Origin: Wolfiporia cocos
Lineage: Eukaryota; Basidiomycota; Agaricomycetes; Polyporales; Phaeolaceae
Length of the DNA stretch: 64,000 nucleotides
Reading direction: 5' to 3'
Assembly (NCBI GenBank): GCA_029448655.1
Contig: JACCLO010000012.1
Coordinates: 1,426,001 to 1,490,000 of the forward strand
Part shown: positions 10,349 to 20,902 of the stretch, one piece after another
How the letters are laid out: every line of letters begins with the position of its first letter
Position numbering within the stretch: the stretch's first letter is position 1
Notes under the pieces: model-generated
What the model was told of the DNA's origin: nothing
What the model saw: only the letters and a program-made list of their open reading frames with translations
The model's database searches: none
Translations under genes and position numbers: made by a program

Positions 10349-12457
10349 TCATACTTTAAGCCCCACTGCCGACTTAAGACGCGCAAAATCCGGTGTACCC
10401 AGTCCGGTGACCTGTTTCCCGCCATCAGCAACGGCTCAAAATGGTTAGAGCAATCGTAACTCACCGGATCCCATCCTAGCCCAGCGTAAAATCCTGTCGT
10501 GTAGTTACTACACGCGAGATTGTCGCCTGTAGTAATATCATTCAATGCAGACAGGCCTGTCGAGTACAAGAACGGGTTCAAGAATCCCAACACCGGCTTC
10601 CCGACACCAATAAGCTGATCATTTAGCAGCGAGATCATGCTCGCAAATGTTGGTGCCGCACAGCTCGTCCCATTGATCGGCAGCGTCTTGCCGTCCGCGA
10701 CTACGGCAAAGTCTACGGCGTAGGCTGCGACGTCTGGGAAGCCACGCCCTGACGCATTGTACAGTCCCGTGTCGTTGCTACCCAGCACGGACAGGTAGGA
10801 CTCGACTGTAGAGCCTTGATAAGAGGGTCTGCTCCAGTAATTGGAGAATCCACCACTCGAGAAGCTAACGGCTGTTTGTGGGATGTCAACGGTCCCGCCG
10901 ACCGAGGTGACACTTGTCACATGTTAGTCCTGAGAAATATTTAAGTAAGACTGATCTGTGCACTCACTAGAGACAGCCAGAAGGGAACGTCGGTATGAAT
11001 GTCGTGCACTCGTCATATGGGTAGTGAAGTCCAGACACTCCTCCGTCACCAGATGCAAAGATGACAGATACCCCGCGAGCTCCGAGCTGAGCATATGCGT
11101 TACAAAGGTTACTGAAAAACCACATTTATGAGCTCTCTGTCGGGTAACATTCCTGCAATTTGCTCACTATGCCAGCTTCTGCGACACTAGGTATTCCGCG
11201 TCCCCGTAACTTGTCGTCACAACTTGAGGAACGGATGTCTCGTTGAGCAGGAAGTAAGCCGTGTCTAGTAGCGCTTCGTGGAAATCATTGCCTCCAACAG
11301 AGATGAACGTGATTGGGACTTCCGTCGCAATGCCCAGGGTGTACTGAATATCGAGATTCTATGCAGAGCCATGTCAGCGACATCGATACAACTTTTTCAA
11401 ACGATGGTTTACATACGGCCTCGATACCAGCGTCTGCAGCAGTTTGATTGTTGGTGCCGCCATCGACTGTCTGAAGAGAGAAAGCCGTCGACGAGTTCAT
11501 GTCAGGCCGATATGTCTTCAAGAAGGTCTACGGACACATTGTCAGCATGGCGTGGGTATCGATTCCATGCGTCTCGCACCTGAAGATCATCTAAATTTGC
11601 CCACTGATCCACATATCCGGTTACGGCTAAATGATTGGAGTCATTGGTCGCGGGAGTCGCGGGTATGTTATAAAGGTATTGCAAGCAAGACGGTGTGATT
11701 GACGAGATATTTGCACAAGGCCTTCGCGAAGACGCTGCTACGTTTCGCTTCATCTTCGCCATCGTCTGTTTGGCCCGTAGTGAAGCACCAATACCGAGCG
11801 TATGTCCGTGCGGATTTGGAAATCTGTCCAATCAATGTTCGGAGGATAAACACCTCAATGTCAACGTTACAGCTCACGTCACCGTGGGATGTACGAGATC
11901 AATGTGATCTTGCAGATCAACAGGTATAGAATAGGATAGTGTTCGGACCGCTTGCATTCCACTTCCTGCATGAGTGAACATCGAGTACTCGGCACCAAGC
12001 ATCTCGTTGGCCTTGCCGACGGGCAGTTGGACAGACAACTAATCTCCAGCGGGAGAGATTGTAGTCGCATTGATTCCATTCTCGTTGAGCCAAGAGTGCA
12101 CCGCAGAGACACTCTCTGTTTTAGGTGTCACAAAAGCTTCGACCTGACAAAATCTGTGTTCAGTCTCATCCACAGCGATCGACTTCATTGATCACTCACC
12201 TCTTCCTTTGAGAGATGTTTGCCGTAGTTGGAGCTCGACGGCGTGCTGACATCGTAAAGTGCATCGATTAGACCAGCAGTATCGTTCTGAACAAGTGCGA
12301 TCCGTAGATCTATCATAGCATCTAACGAGGCAGGTCCAGTCATCGTATACCCCGTTGGAATGCTTTCCCGGAATTCATGTATTTGGAGGTCGCGTTGTAG
12401 ATGCTTGCCGAGCGCGCATAAGGAGAACAAGGCGAGCATCAAGCTAGCGGAAGCCAT
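10349..12457 (-). pseudogene. Sedolisin (S53, tripeptidyl-peptidase-like) gene with an in-frame stop
   Basis: This is a serine-carboxyl peptidase gene of eight exons: 12200-12457, 11878-12143, 11580-11823, 11417-11527, 11168-11358, 10968-11111, 10465-10912 and 10349-10411; together they give 575 codons. It has a signal peptide (MASASLMLALFSLCALG), a pro-kumamolisin prodomain, catalytic Glu and Asp in GIEA/NLDIQ (about residues 292 and 296), the SGDGG oxyanion region, and catalytic Ser in NGTSCAAP (about 488). The C-terminal Ca-site residues (DITTGDN, GWDP) are visible. Codon 121 (12039-12041) is TAG where the neighbouring paralog has TGG (Trp), so the reading frame is broken. I chose the start at 12457 over 12487 because a TATAAA lies at 12505-12510. 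It would act outside the cell in acid protein digestion. A sequencing error at one base is the alternative. Confidence 0.85.
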
Positions 12458-12504
12458 CTTGAGAAGACCAGGAGTAGAGTCGACCATGTCACACCAGGGT
12501 TCAC

Positions 12505-12510
12505 TTTATA
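12505..12510 (-). promoter_or_regulatory. TATA box of the first sedolisin gene
   Basis: TATAAA on the minus strand lies 48 bp upstream of the preferred ATG at 12457. The upstream in-frame ATG at 12487 would be too close to it to sit in the transcript. Confidence 0.5.
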
Positions 12511-13445
12511 GTCGTTCAGCGATCAATACATGCACGGCAGACGGGTAGTACAAGCCGATCACGGTAACCACGCAGCATCGTGTAGGACGGGTTGTTGGCG
12601 AAGTGACATAGTCAGTACTTCGTCACTGGCTTGGCGCAGGTCCATGCGCCTATCGAGGTCGCCTATGGGACGTAAGTCTAGGACAGGACAAGACATATCC
12701 TGATGGGTGAGATTCATGTGAGCACGCTTGTGAGAAATAACGATGATATCTCGATCGAGGCGGCTACTCGACGGTCAGACATTGCTTAGCTCTTTGCCAT
12801 GCCCGTACTTCACGTGAGCAGGAAGCCGCCGGCCACGGAGGCGACGCGGTACCCGGAGATTGCAGACACCCTTGCAAAAACCGGATCAGATTAGCAAGCT
12901 ACGGGCAGTAGGCGCTATAACAAACGAAAAATGCGAAGAAAGATAATAACGTCATAATTGCAATTTTCAGTACCGCGAGACGACAAATTCTAGGCGATGT
13001 CGAGGCCAGAAGGACGCGCTGTACTAACGGGTCATAGTCAGTCTTGACAATCTCCGTACCGTACCGTCACTATCACAACTGTGATTGAGCCTACTCTACT
13101 GGAAATGCGTTCGTCCTTTTTCAGCATAGTCGTTAGAGCTGCAACACCTCGCACATCATCCTACCTTGAGTACTGCCTACATTTCAGGGTGGTGAGTTGG
13201 ACTTTTCTCGAAGACCTACCTGATCGTTGAATAGGCATGGCCGTTAAAATAACGAAAAGAGCAAAACAGTCCCTATCCATCAAAGCGCGAATGGTGCATG
13301 CTCATTACATCGAGGGTATATAGTAGGTCGACCGAAAGCAGCGCCAGTGTCAGTCTCAGTCATTGTCCATTGTAATCGTCCGTGTCAGTGTCAGTGTCAG
13401 TTGATAAACTGTCAAAGCGGCAGAGAGATGTGCACAGCATCCGGA
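12511..13445. other. Intergenic between the two sedolisin genes
   Basis: No gene is seen. A short run of CAGTGT-type hexamer repeats lies at about 13343-13404, just past the 3' end of the second sedolisin gene. Confidence 0.5.
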
Positions 13446-15546
13446 TCACAGCCCCACAGCAGATTGCAGACCGGAGAAGATAGGCGTTCCAAGGCCAGTA
13501 ACCTGCGCACAAGCACAGATAAGCCGAGGCGTCACTAATATAAGTAGCACAATAATTGGCAACCCACCGGATCCCAGCCAGAGACAGCGTAAAAGCCCTT
13601 TGAGCCGTTGTCACACGCTAGGTTGTTCCCGCCCACGATGTCCGTAAACGCGTTCGCGCCTTTCGCGTACAACAGCGGGTTCAGGAATCCCAGGCTTGAC
13701 CGTCCCGCCGTGACCAGCTGGTCATTCAGCAGCGCGATGATGCTCGCAATAACGGGCGTCGACGTGCTCGTACCCGACACCTGCAGAGCCTGGCCCGCGG
13801 AATAGATGTCGTAGTTCGACCCGAACCCGGACACGTCGGGGTATGCGCGCCCAGTTGCATTGTACAGTCCCGTGTTGTTACTGCCGAGCTGGTTCAGGTA
13901 GGCGGAGACCGCCGAGGACTGGTAGGACGGCTGGGCAAAGTAGTTCGAGAAGCCGCCTCCCGAGAAGCTCACGCCTTGCTCCGTTGGGAGCTGGTACGTC
14001 GAGCCGACGGACGTCACGCTACGTGGAAGTGAGCGCAATGTGCGAAGGGGAAAGGAAGCACGTACTAGGGACATGTGGAGGGGAAGGTGGGCACGAAGGT
14101 CGTGCATTGAGACTCCTGGTTGCCAGACACACCGCCGTCCCCTGAGGCGAACAGGACGGATACCCCGCGCGCACCCAGCTGCGCGTATGCGTTACATAAC
14201 GTGCTGTTTTCCATGTTGTTAGCCCCGGTGGGTCATAAGCTCACGTACTCACGATGCTAGTTTCTCCGAAACAGCGTTTTCGTTGTCGCCGTAGCTGGTG
14301 GACACGACCAGCGGAGGCGACGCTTGACCAAGCAAATAGTTGGCCGAATCCAACAGTGCATCCAGGAAGTCGCCTCCGGTGGAGATGAATGTCACTGGCA
14401 CGTCCGTTGCAAGGCCGACGACGTATTGTGTATCGAGATTCTGTTAACAATCATCCCGGTCAAGATCATGAAAGCCAAGGCAAGCGTTGCCTTACCGCTT
14501 CGATGCCAGCTTGAGAAGAGTTCTGCGGGTTAGAGCCGCCGTTCACCGTCTGCAAGGTGAAGGTCGTGGAGGAGTTCATATCTGTCCTGTATTCTGAAAG
14601 GAATTGCTGTTCTGCAAGTCAGAGACTACTCGCTCCATACCAACTCATTCTACCTTGAGATCTGACTCCTGCGCATACTCGTTGTCGTATCCAGTCACTG
14701 CAATGCTATTCGACGAGCTATTGGAGGGGCCCGACGGGATACCGTAAAGGCCTTGTAAGCAGGTAGGTACCATGAATCTGCCCGGGCTGCACGGCGACGA
14801 AGACTGGGGCGTCGGTACATTTAGGACGCCTGTCGACTGCTGCGAATCCGCATGCGGGTCTGCCTTGTGGACGACGACGGGCGAATGCTTGTGACCTGAT
14901 GGAAACCTACACGATTGTGCGATTGAGCTATCAACCCTTGCTTCACCAACTCTATCACCTACGTGACCGTCGGATGCACCAACGCCACATGGTCGACCAA
15001 GTCTGAGGGAACAGAATATGACAGTGTGCGTATAGCTGAGTGGCCACTTTGATCATGAGTGAAGACGGAGTAGTTGGCACCCAATATCTCATTTGCCTTG
15101 CTGACGGGAACTTGGACAGAAATCCAGTCACCCGCGGGCGAGAGGGTGGTCGAGTTCAAGCCATGCTGGTTCAGCCAAGCGTTCACTGCTTGCACACTCT
15201 CTGAGGTAGGCCTTACAAAGTCTTCGACCTAATGAATACGTCGACCCTCAGCTCAAACAACATGATGACAAAACGTGCATACCTCTTCTTTCGACAGATG
15301 CTGGCCGTATTGTGCACTTGCCGGATTGCTTACATTATCCAGTGCGTCCACTAAGCCGTCAACATTGTTCTGGACAAGCGCTACGCGCAAGTTCAGCACT
15401 GTCTCTTCCGACGCCGGTCCATTGAGTGTGAATCCACTCGGGACGCTGTCACGAGTCTCGTGTAGCTGCAGAACGCGAGGCGACGGCACCGCTCTACTTG
15501 CGACTAGTGTAGATAGCAGACCCCAGACAACACAGCGGGGAATCAT
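13446..15546 (-). CDS. Sedolisin (S53) secreted peptidase, intact
   Basis: Eight exons (15283-15546, 14963-15228, 14654-14906, 14496-14606, 14253-14440, 14066-14203, 13568-14018, 13446-13502) give 575 residues, all with GT-AG introns and consistent phase. A hydrophobic signal peptide begins at 15546 and is followed by the prodomain. Catalytic Glu and Asp are in GIEA/NLDTQ, the SGDGG loop is present, and the nucleophile Ser is in SGTSTSTP. The C-terminus has the Ca-binding DIVGGNN and GWDP stretches and ends VGL. Length and motifs fit fungal tripeptidyl-peptidase-like sedolisins that cut proteins at acid pH outside the cell. It shares every intron position with the broken copy downstream, so the pair is a tandem duplication. 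Confidence 0.92.
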
Positions 15547-17107
15547 TGTCCTATACAGAGCGGGAGGGAGCGTCGTGTGAGAAAAGGAATGTGTTGCCTC
15601 GAACGAGGCTGAAGGTCAGGGGCAGAAGGTGAAAGTAGGACAGCTTTAAACGCGAGATGCACGCGCCTGGAAACGCGACGCGTGTTGTATCCGCAGAGTT
15701 TCGTGACGCAATTTCGGGTAAGTAAACGGAAGAAGTTCGGGAGCGCTCAAGCCACCATGATGGTCTTGGTGGCAACCAACATTGGCGGCCGCGGCGGCAG
15801 CTCAGTGTCACGTCGAACATCTCGATAGAGTGGGCCGTGAGCGCTTGAGCATAGGCACCTGCAGCAAAGACCAATATCATAAGCACAATACTTTGAGCTA
15901 AATGTTAAATTATTCCACAGACAAACTCCGCGTCTCGAGAGGTTTGCGGACGCAAGCCAGAAAACTGAGGTTTTTGAAGCCCCGCAGTTACCATGCCCAA
16001 GCGTGCGCTTCCTTAGCCGCGAGTTTGACGCTTGCGGTTTCAATGTGAATGTAAAATGGAACAACGTTACAAGTATCCGGAAGACTCGTAGCAGCTCTTT
16101 CACTTTCGGGGAGGCCCCGAGGCAGCACGTGATGTGACCACTGCGTGCGGTCCTCTTCAATTTATATCGGACAAAAAAATATCAATTCGCATGCCGCAAT
16201 TGCAATCATTCATTTGCTCAATCCATGTGAGCTGCGCTCGCGTCCGCAAAATCACACGTGACTCATGGCCGAGGTCGTCGATTCGAACGTCTTATGATTG
16301 TTGACTTTGACCTGGCTATGCAGTCGCAACACAGGGACGAGAAGATCAGCGGGTAGTCCGGGACGGAGGACCGGTCAATCCCGGAAGTAACAGTTGCTGC
16401 CACGGACCGTTGGGCGGTAGGCAATTTCATTCAATATGCGTTCGTACACTGCAGTCGTTCGCCGGAGCTGAAGGATGTGCAGAAAAGGTAATACTTGTCT
16501 GGGACCAGGGCTCGGATTCGAAGTTGTGTTAGAACTTGAAGGATCTGCTGACCACCTTCAGCTGCCTTGGTTGGTATGGCTTTAAGGAGAATTTATCCAC
16601 AGAATACTGACACACATCACATTGTCGGCTAAAGTCCCGGAGACCACTTCCTGCTTGCAAGTACCTGATTATTCGAGCGTCGCCTCCGCGGAACAGGGAT
16701 GCCATGCTGCTATTGGGCTTGGATATGCCACGGTCTTGACGACGATGGTTGTGTATGAGAGCGCGTGCGTGTTACGGCGAATACCTGTAGGTAGACGACG
16801 GATGTCCTCAGTACGGTGCGCTCGGGCAAGAGTGCAAGACTGAGGATCAGCGGATGCAGGCAGCGGTTATATATATATATCAAAAAAATCTACGGTGCCA
16901 GCGAAACGTGCGGGACGAAACGGAAAGGCGGTAAAACAGTAGTGGGCAACTATGTAACCAGATAAGGACTACGGTAGCTAAGGGACGCCACAAAAAACGT
17001 ATCGATTCGGAATGTGAAAGGCACAGACACTATAAACGTACTAAGTCGGTCCTTGGTGCGGGCGGGGCCGCGCAGCGTCGGCACGACAGATTGTGCGCTC
17101 CAACATT
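15547..17107. other. Intergenic, no gene recognised
   Basis: Several open frames cross this stretch but none shows a domain, codon bias or splice pattern. A short (TA)n run lies at about 16868-16882. It contains the upstream region of the intact sedolisin gene. Confidence 0.45.
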
Positions 17108-17115
17108 GTGTTTAG

Positions 17116-18405
17116 TAGGGCGCGGTGAAATAGAGAATGCTAAATAGCAGCTGCTATTTAGCAGGTGTAATTTACATGTAAATTACGGTTAAATAGAGAT
17201 TGGCCAAAAATCGGGGGTTAAATAGACAGGGCGGATTGCCACCCCCGACCGCTGCATCATACAGTGGGTTATGTCGGAAAATGGGATGCGCCCCCACAAA
17301 GTCATGTATCAATTCGTTTGAGGATGCCTCTTATCGACGACGTGCTATTGCCAGGTTTAGACTTGCTTGGCTCCATCAATGCTTCAAGTATAGGGTACAC
17401 AAAGAGGTGTCTATTTACAGCCATTTCAGATGATAATGACATGGCGCATTTTTGGACCATATTTACAAAAAGTAAATTCCCCGTTTTGGTCGACATTTTT
17501 GGTGCGGGCAGTGCGGTCTGGCAGGCAGCGACAGCTGCCTGTTGTTGGTAGAGCAGTCCTGAAAGGCGCCCATTGGAACCAATCAGGACGCCCGGACCCC
17601 TTGCTAATTAGCTGTTCATTACATGTCATGAATTTCCGAAATAGCTGTAAATATAGTCTCGGTCCCAGACGTTCGGAGCGGTGCCACACGGATGAGGCCG
17701 AGCGGACATCGAAAAAAAATGTGTGCCACCGCTCCAGAACGTCTGGTAAATTTCGGTAGGGCGGGTGTGGGTAACCCCGTCTCGTGACCGCGTCTCAGGC
17801 GTCTAACGCGCTCTGTACGTCGCGGACGCGCACTACGTGAACGTCAATTGCGCTTTCATATGGTCTCCTCTCGCTGTATTATACTCGGAAGGACCCTCAC
17901 AATATGTCCTCACAAGTTCCTCACAAGAAAATATTCGAATTTAATAGACATGACTTCACTGCTGTTCTTGAAGCGGCTCGTACTAAGGCTAACCTGAAGC
18001 CTGCAGGTTCTCTCGCAGCCGCCGCGTGCGTTCTCGGTGTGGGGCTGTAGCAGTGGCTTCGACATCTGTAGCGTCGTCATCTTCATATTCGAGCGCGTCG
18101 ATGTAACGACTGTCGGCATTGGCAGGCTCAGGGGCAGACATAGTGTATATTACGAGAAATTACTGCGGGTAGCACGCTGTATGCGTAGGACAAGAGCGAG
18201 TAAAGCTGAGCCACACGCGCGACGCTCAGATCACGTGGGGGGTTACCCAGCTACAGCGCGACCCGAGCATTTTTTTTCGATGTCCGCTCGGTGACTGCCG
18301 CGCGCTGTAGAGTGGCTGGAACCGAGACTACTGTAAATAGGCCCTCGGAGAGCCATTGCTATTTAGCTGTTAAATAGACAGCGATGTCTATATCACCGCG
18401 CTCTA
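17116..18405. mobile_element. hAT-like TIR element with palindromes and long subterminal inverted repeats
   Basis: The ends are imperfect inverted repeats: the left starts TAGGGCGCGGTGAAATAGA and the right, reversed, TAGAGCGCGGTGATATAGA. Flanks match at 7 of 8 bases (GTGTTTAG 17108-17115, GCGTTTAG 18406-18413), an 8-bp duplication with one change. Next to the left end are two perfect palindromes, 24 bp (17139-17162) and 20 bp (17167-17186). A second long inverted repeat joins about 17645-17722 with 18268-18340. The middle carries two short opposing open frames of about 50 codons (17904 plus, 18141 minus) that I do not recognise. The 1290-bp element has no visible transposase. Confidence 0.75.
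17139..17186. repeat. Two adjacent perfect palindromes
   Basis: A 24-bp palindrome (half-site GCTAAATAGCAG) is followed, after 4 bp, by a 20-bp palindrome (half-site GTAATTTACA). Related TAAATAG units recur near the other end of the element (about 18333-18380), so they are probably part of its terminal structure. Confidence 0.85.
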
Positions 18406-18413
18406 GCGTTTAG

Positions 18414-18847
18414 ACAGTACGAAGTATGCGGTCGGCTTGCTTTGGATAAGTTGCATGGTTCATGAAACGGCGTATCACATTTCGCCGGCAATGCGGGAGA
18501 ATCTTAACTGGCGCTAGACACCGGCCGACTCCAAGCTGAGGGATCGCATGACATCTCATGCATCTCATGCACATGCATCGTCACAGGGCTTCGCCTGTGA
18601 AATGATCTGAATCGGATGCTTTTCTTAGACAGTACGCGGTCCCGTGATTGGAACGTTACCACGACCTCGATCGCGACACGTCTAGGAATACTTATTCTCT
18701 CCGTCCCACATGCAGAACTTCCGTGCAGTCACAAATCTGATCCAGTGTCATGATGAACTAACTCACTACCTAGGCAACATGCCAGAATCTAGTTTGGTCT
18801 ATGTCTCTATCTATGTGGTGATATCCGTTGGCAACACAACAAACACT
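18414..18847. other. Intergenic, no feature seen
   Basis: This is the 3' flank of the nitroreductase gene on the minus strand. It has short CATCTCATGCA repeats near 18550-18575 and nothing else I can support. Confidence 0.5.
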
Positions 18848-19681
18848 CTACTTGCCGTATGACTTGACACGCTCTTCGATTGGCGCAAAGGTCTTGTCGC
18901 CAGCGGGCGCGCCAGGGACACCGAAGGGCATCTCCGCGATGAGATCCCATGAGGCCGGGATGTTCCACTGCTCCTTGACCTTCAGGTCAATGAGGGGGTT
19001 GTAGTGCTAGATTGATAGCGGTGTTTAGCGTAAAAGATGGGCTGTATGGAATGAATGTTACGTACCTGAAGGGATGCACCAAAGCCCTCAAGCTCGAGCG
19101 CAGTCCAGGTTGCGAGCTGAATCATACCGTTCGTGTGCTGCCACAAATGCAAATGTCAATGAGTCGCCGTGCAAGCAGATCGTACGGTCCCAACACACCT
19201 GAGCGAAACCGGGAAATGCGTCCTGGTAAAGCGGGAATTGCTCCTGCAGCTTGCGGACAGACTCCTGGTCCTCGAAGAAGAGGACGGTGCCGTATCCGCT
19301 CTTGAAGCCCTGCAGCTTCTTCTCCGTCGTCGGCCACTGTGCCTCAGGAACGACGGGCTTGAGTACCTCCGCGACGATGTCCCAGAGCTTCTCGTGCTCC
19401 TTCTTCAGCAGGACGACCGCGCGGCTCGACTGTGAGTTGAACGAGGACGGCGTGTGCAGCACGACCTCCTTGACGATCTCTTTGATGCGCTCATCGGGGA
19501 TTGGCGACTTGGGGGTAATGTTGTAGTATGTGCGGCGCGTCTTGAGCGCGTCGAGGAATTGTGCGGACGACATGGCGCGTGTCTGGGTTGAGGGGGGACG
19601 AACGGCAGAGGCGCGGGCGGCAAAGCGGAGGGGAAGGGCACGGGCGGTGCGGGAAGCAGATGCGGCTGCGGCGCGGAACAT
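18848..19681 (-). CDS. Nitroreductase family protein (FRM2/HBN1-like), copy 1
   Basis: Three exons (19199-19681, 19066-19137, 18848-19006), all joined in phase 0, give 237 residues. Family members are FMN-dependent NAD(P)H reductases of nitro and quinone compounds. The conserved opening MSSAQFLDALKTRRTYYN and the TPSSFNSQSSRAV stretch (FMN-binding side) match the fungal FRM2/HBN1 group, as does the GFGASLQHYNPL region near the C-terminus. The N-terminal 36 residues are Arg/Ala-rich and lack acidic residues, like a mitochondrial presequence; a second ATG at residue 37 could give a cytosolic form. A paralog with the same intron positions lies at 39935-40767. Confidence 0.9.
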
Positions 19682-20902
19682 GGCGGGACTCTATATGGTG
19701 GGAAGAAAATTAACTGCCCTCTGAGACGTGTGGGGTTACGACAGCAATCCGAGATCTGACGGGGGGTAACGGCGGTGTGGGCTGCATGGTGCGAGGCGCT
19801 GCTACTTCTTGTAGGATGCGATCGGTAGCGTATCCCGGACATTCTGTGAGAAATCCCCGGTAGTTCGACCGGCCCAAGACGTATCCTTTGTCAGATCCCG
19901 CATGCTAGGCGCAAAAAGTGACAAATTGTGGCGGTGTTTCAGACGTGATGGCCGCAAGCCGTGACCTATGGAGACTGCGTTGGTAATTCAGGCACTGGGG
20001 CGGCCGTTATGCCAGTTATTGACGACCGGCCATGTCGGCACAAACCGCACAGATCGAGGCATCCGGGTTGCCAAAGATTTTCTCCCGAATATGGAGTTTT
20101 ATCCGTCGATCGTCGATCTGGATTATACACCAATAACGTAAGAACAGTGCGTCATCACAGGTAGTCAGCACCTGAGTTTTACCATCTCGGTGGATTCCAG
20201 CATCAAGGTGTGTTGAGTTACCTCGCTAGTAAGGTCATGATGGAAGAGCCAATCGTAGGACTGCGCAGTCGTAGCAGAAGAGCACGTGACTACATCACGT
20301 GCCAGAACTAAGTGCAGCATTGTGTCCTTTCGGTGAAAGGCTAGTGAATAGGGCTCGTGGCATGCATAGCGGAAAGTCCATCTCATCTCTGTGGATACTG
20401 TCAAGTTGCAAAGGTAGTCAAACATATATCAAGGCTTTGCATTAAGCTGCTGGCACTCATCGAAGTGTTGGGCGCTTACCCAGACTGACGTCGCATCACG
20501 CATTCAGTAAAGAGCGCCTGTTGATTGCAACGTTTCTTCCAATTTGAACTCGACCAACGCATCGTAAGTAATACCAACCTCGTGGAGGCTGTTTTCTGTC
20601 TGCCATCTCGCTATCAGCGTGCATCATTGCTACCACGCCGACTAACCGATTCTCGCCATCAGACATAGTTCAATAGTGATAATAGTGGTGGCCGTATATA
20701 CAGTGGGCTTATCTGGTGCTTGTTTGTCAGGGCCTGACTTGAGACGGAATCTGTTCTGGTAGTCTCACACCGCATCATAGGTGAGCTGCTTACTTACTAC
20801 CCCTTGACAGTGTACATTCGGACGTATTTTCTGAACTTGAGCGACATCAATTTCTGGATATCGTATGCCATCCCTCAGCTTGCAGTAGCACCGCGCTCCT
20901 AA
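19682..20902. other. Intergenic between divergent nitroreductase and DNA polymerase genes
   Basis: No coding exon or repeat is recognised. It holds the promoters of the minus-strand nitroreductase and the plus-strand polymerase gene. I see no clear TATA box in it. Confidence 0.45.

Noticed and set aside
15747..16160. 137-residue minus-strand open frame upstream of the intact sedolisin
   Set aside because: No domain, signal or splice context; amino-acid composition looks random.
20165..20425. 86-residue minus-strand open frame
   Set aside because: No similarity or gene context; it sits in the divergent promoter region.
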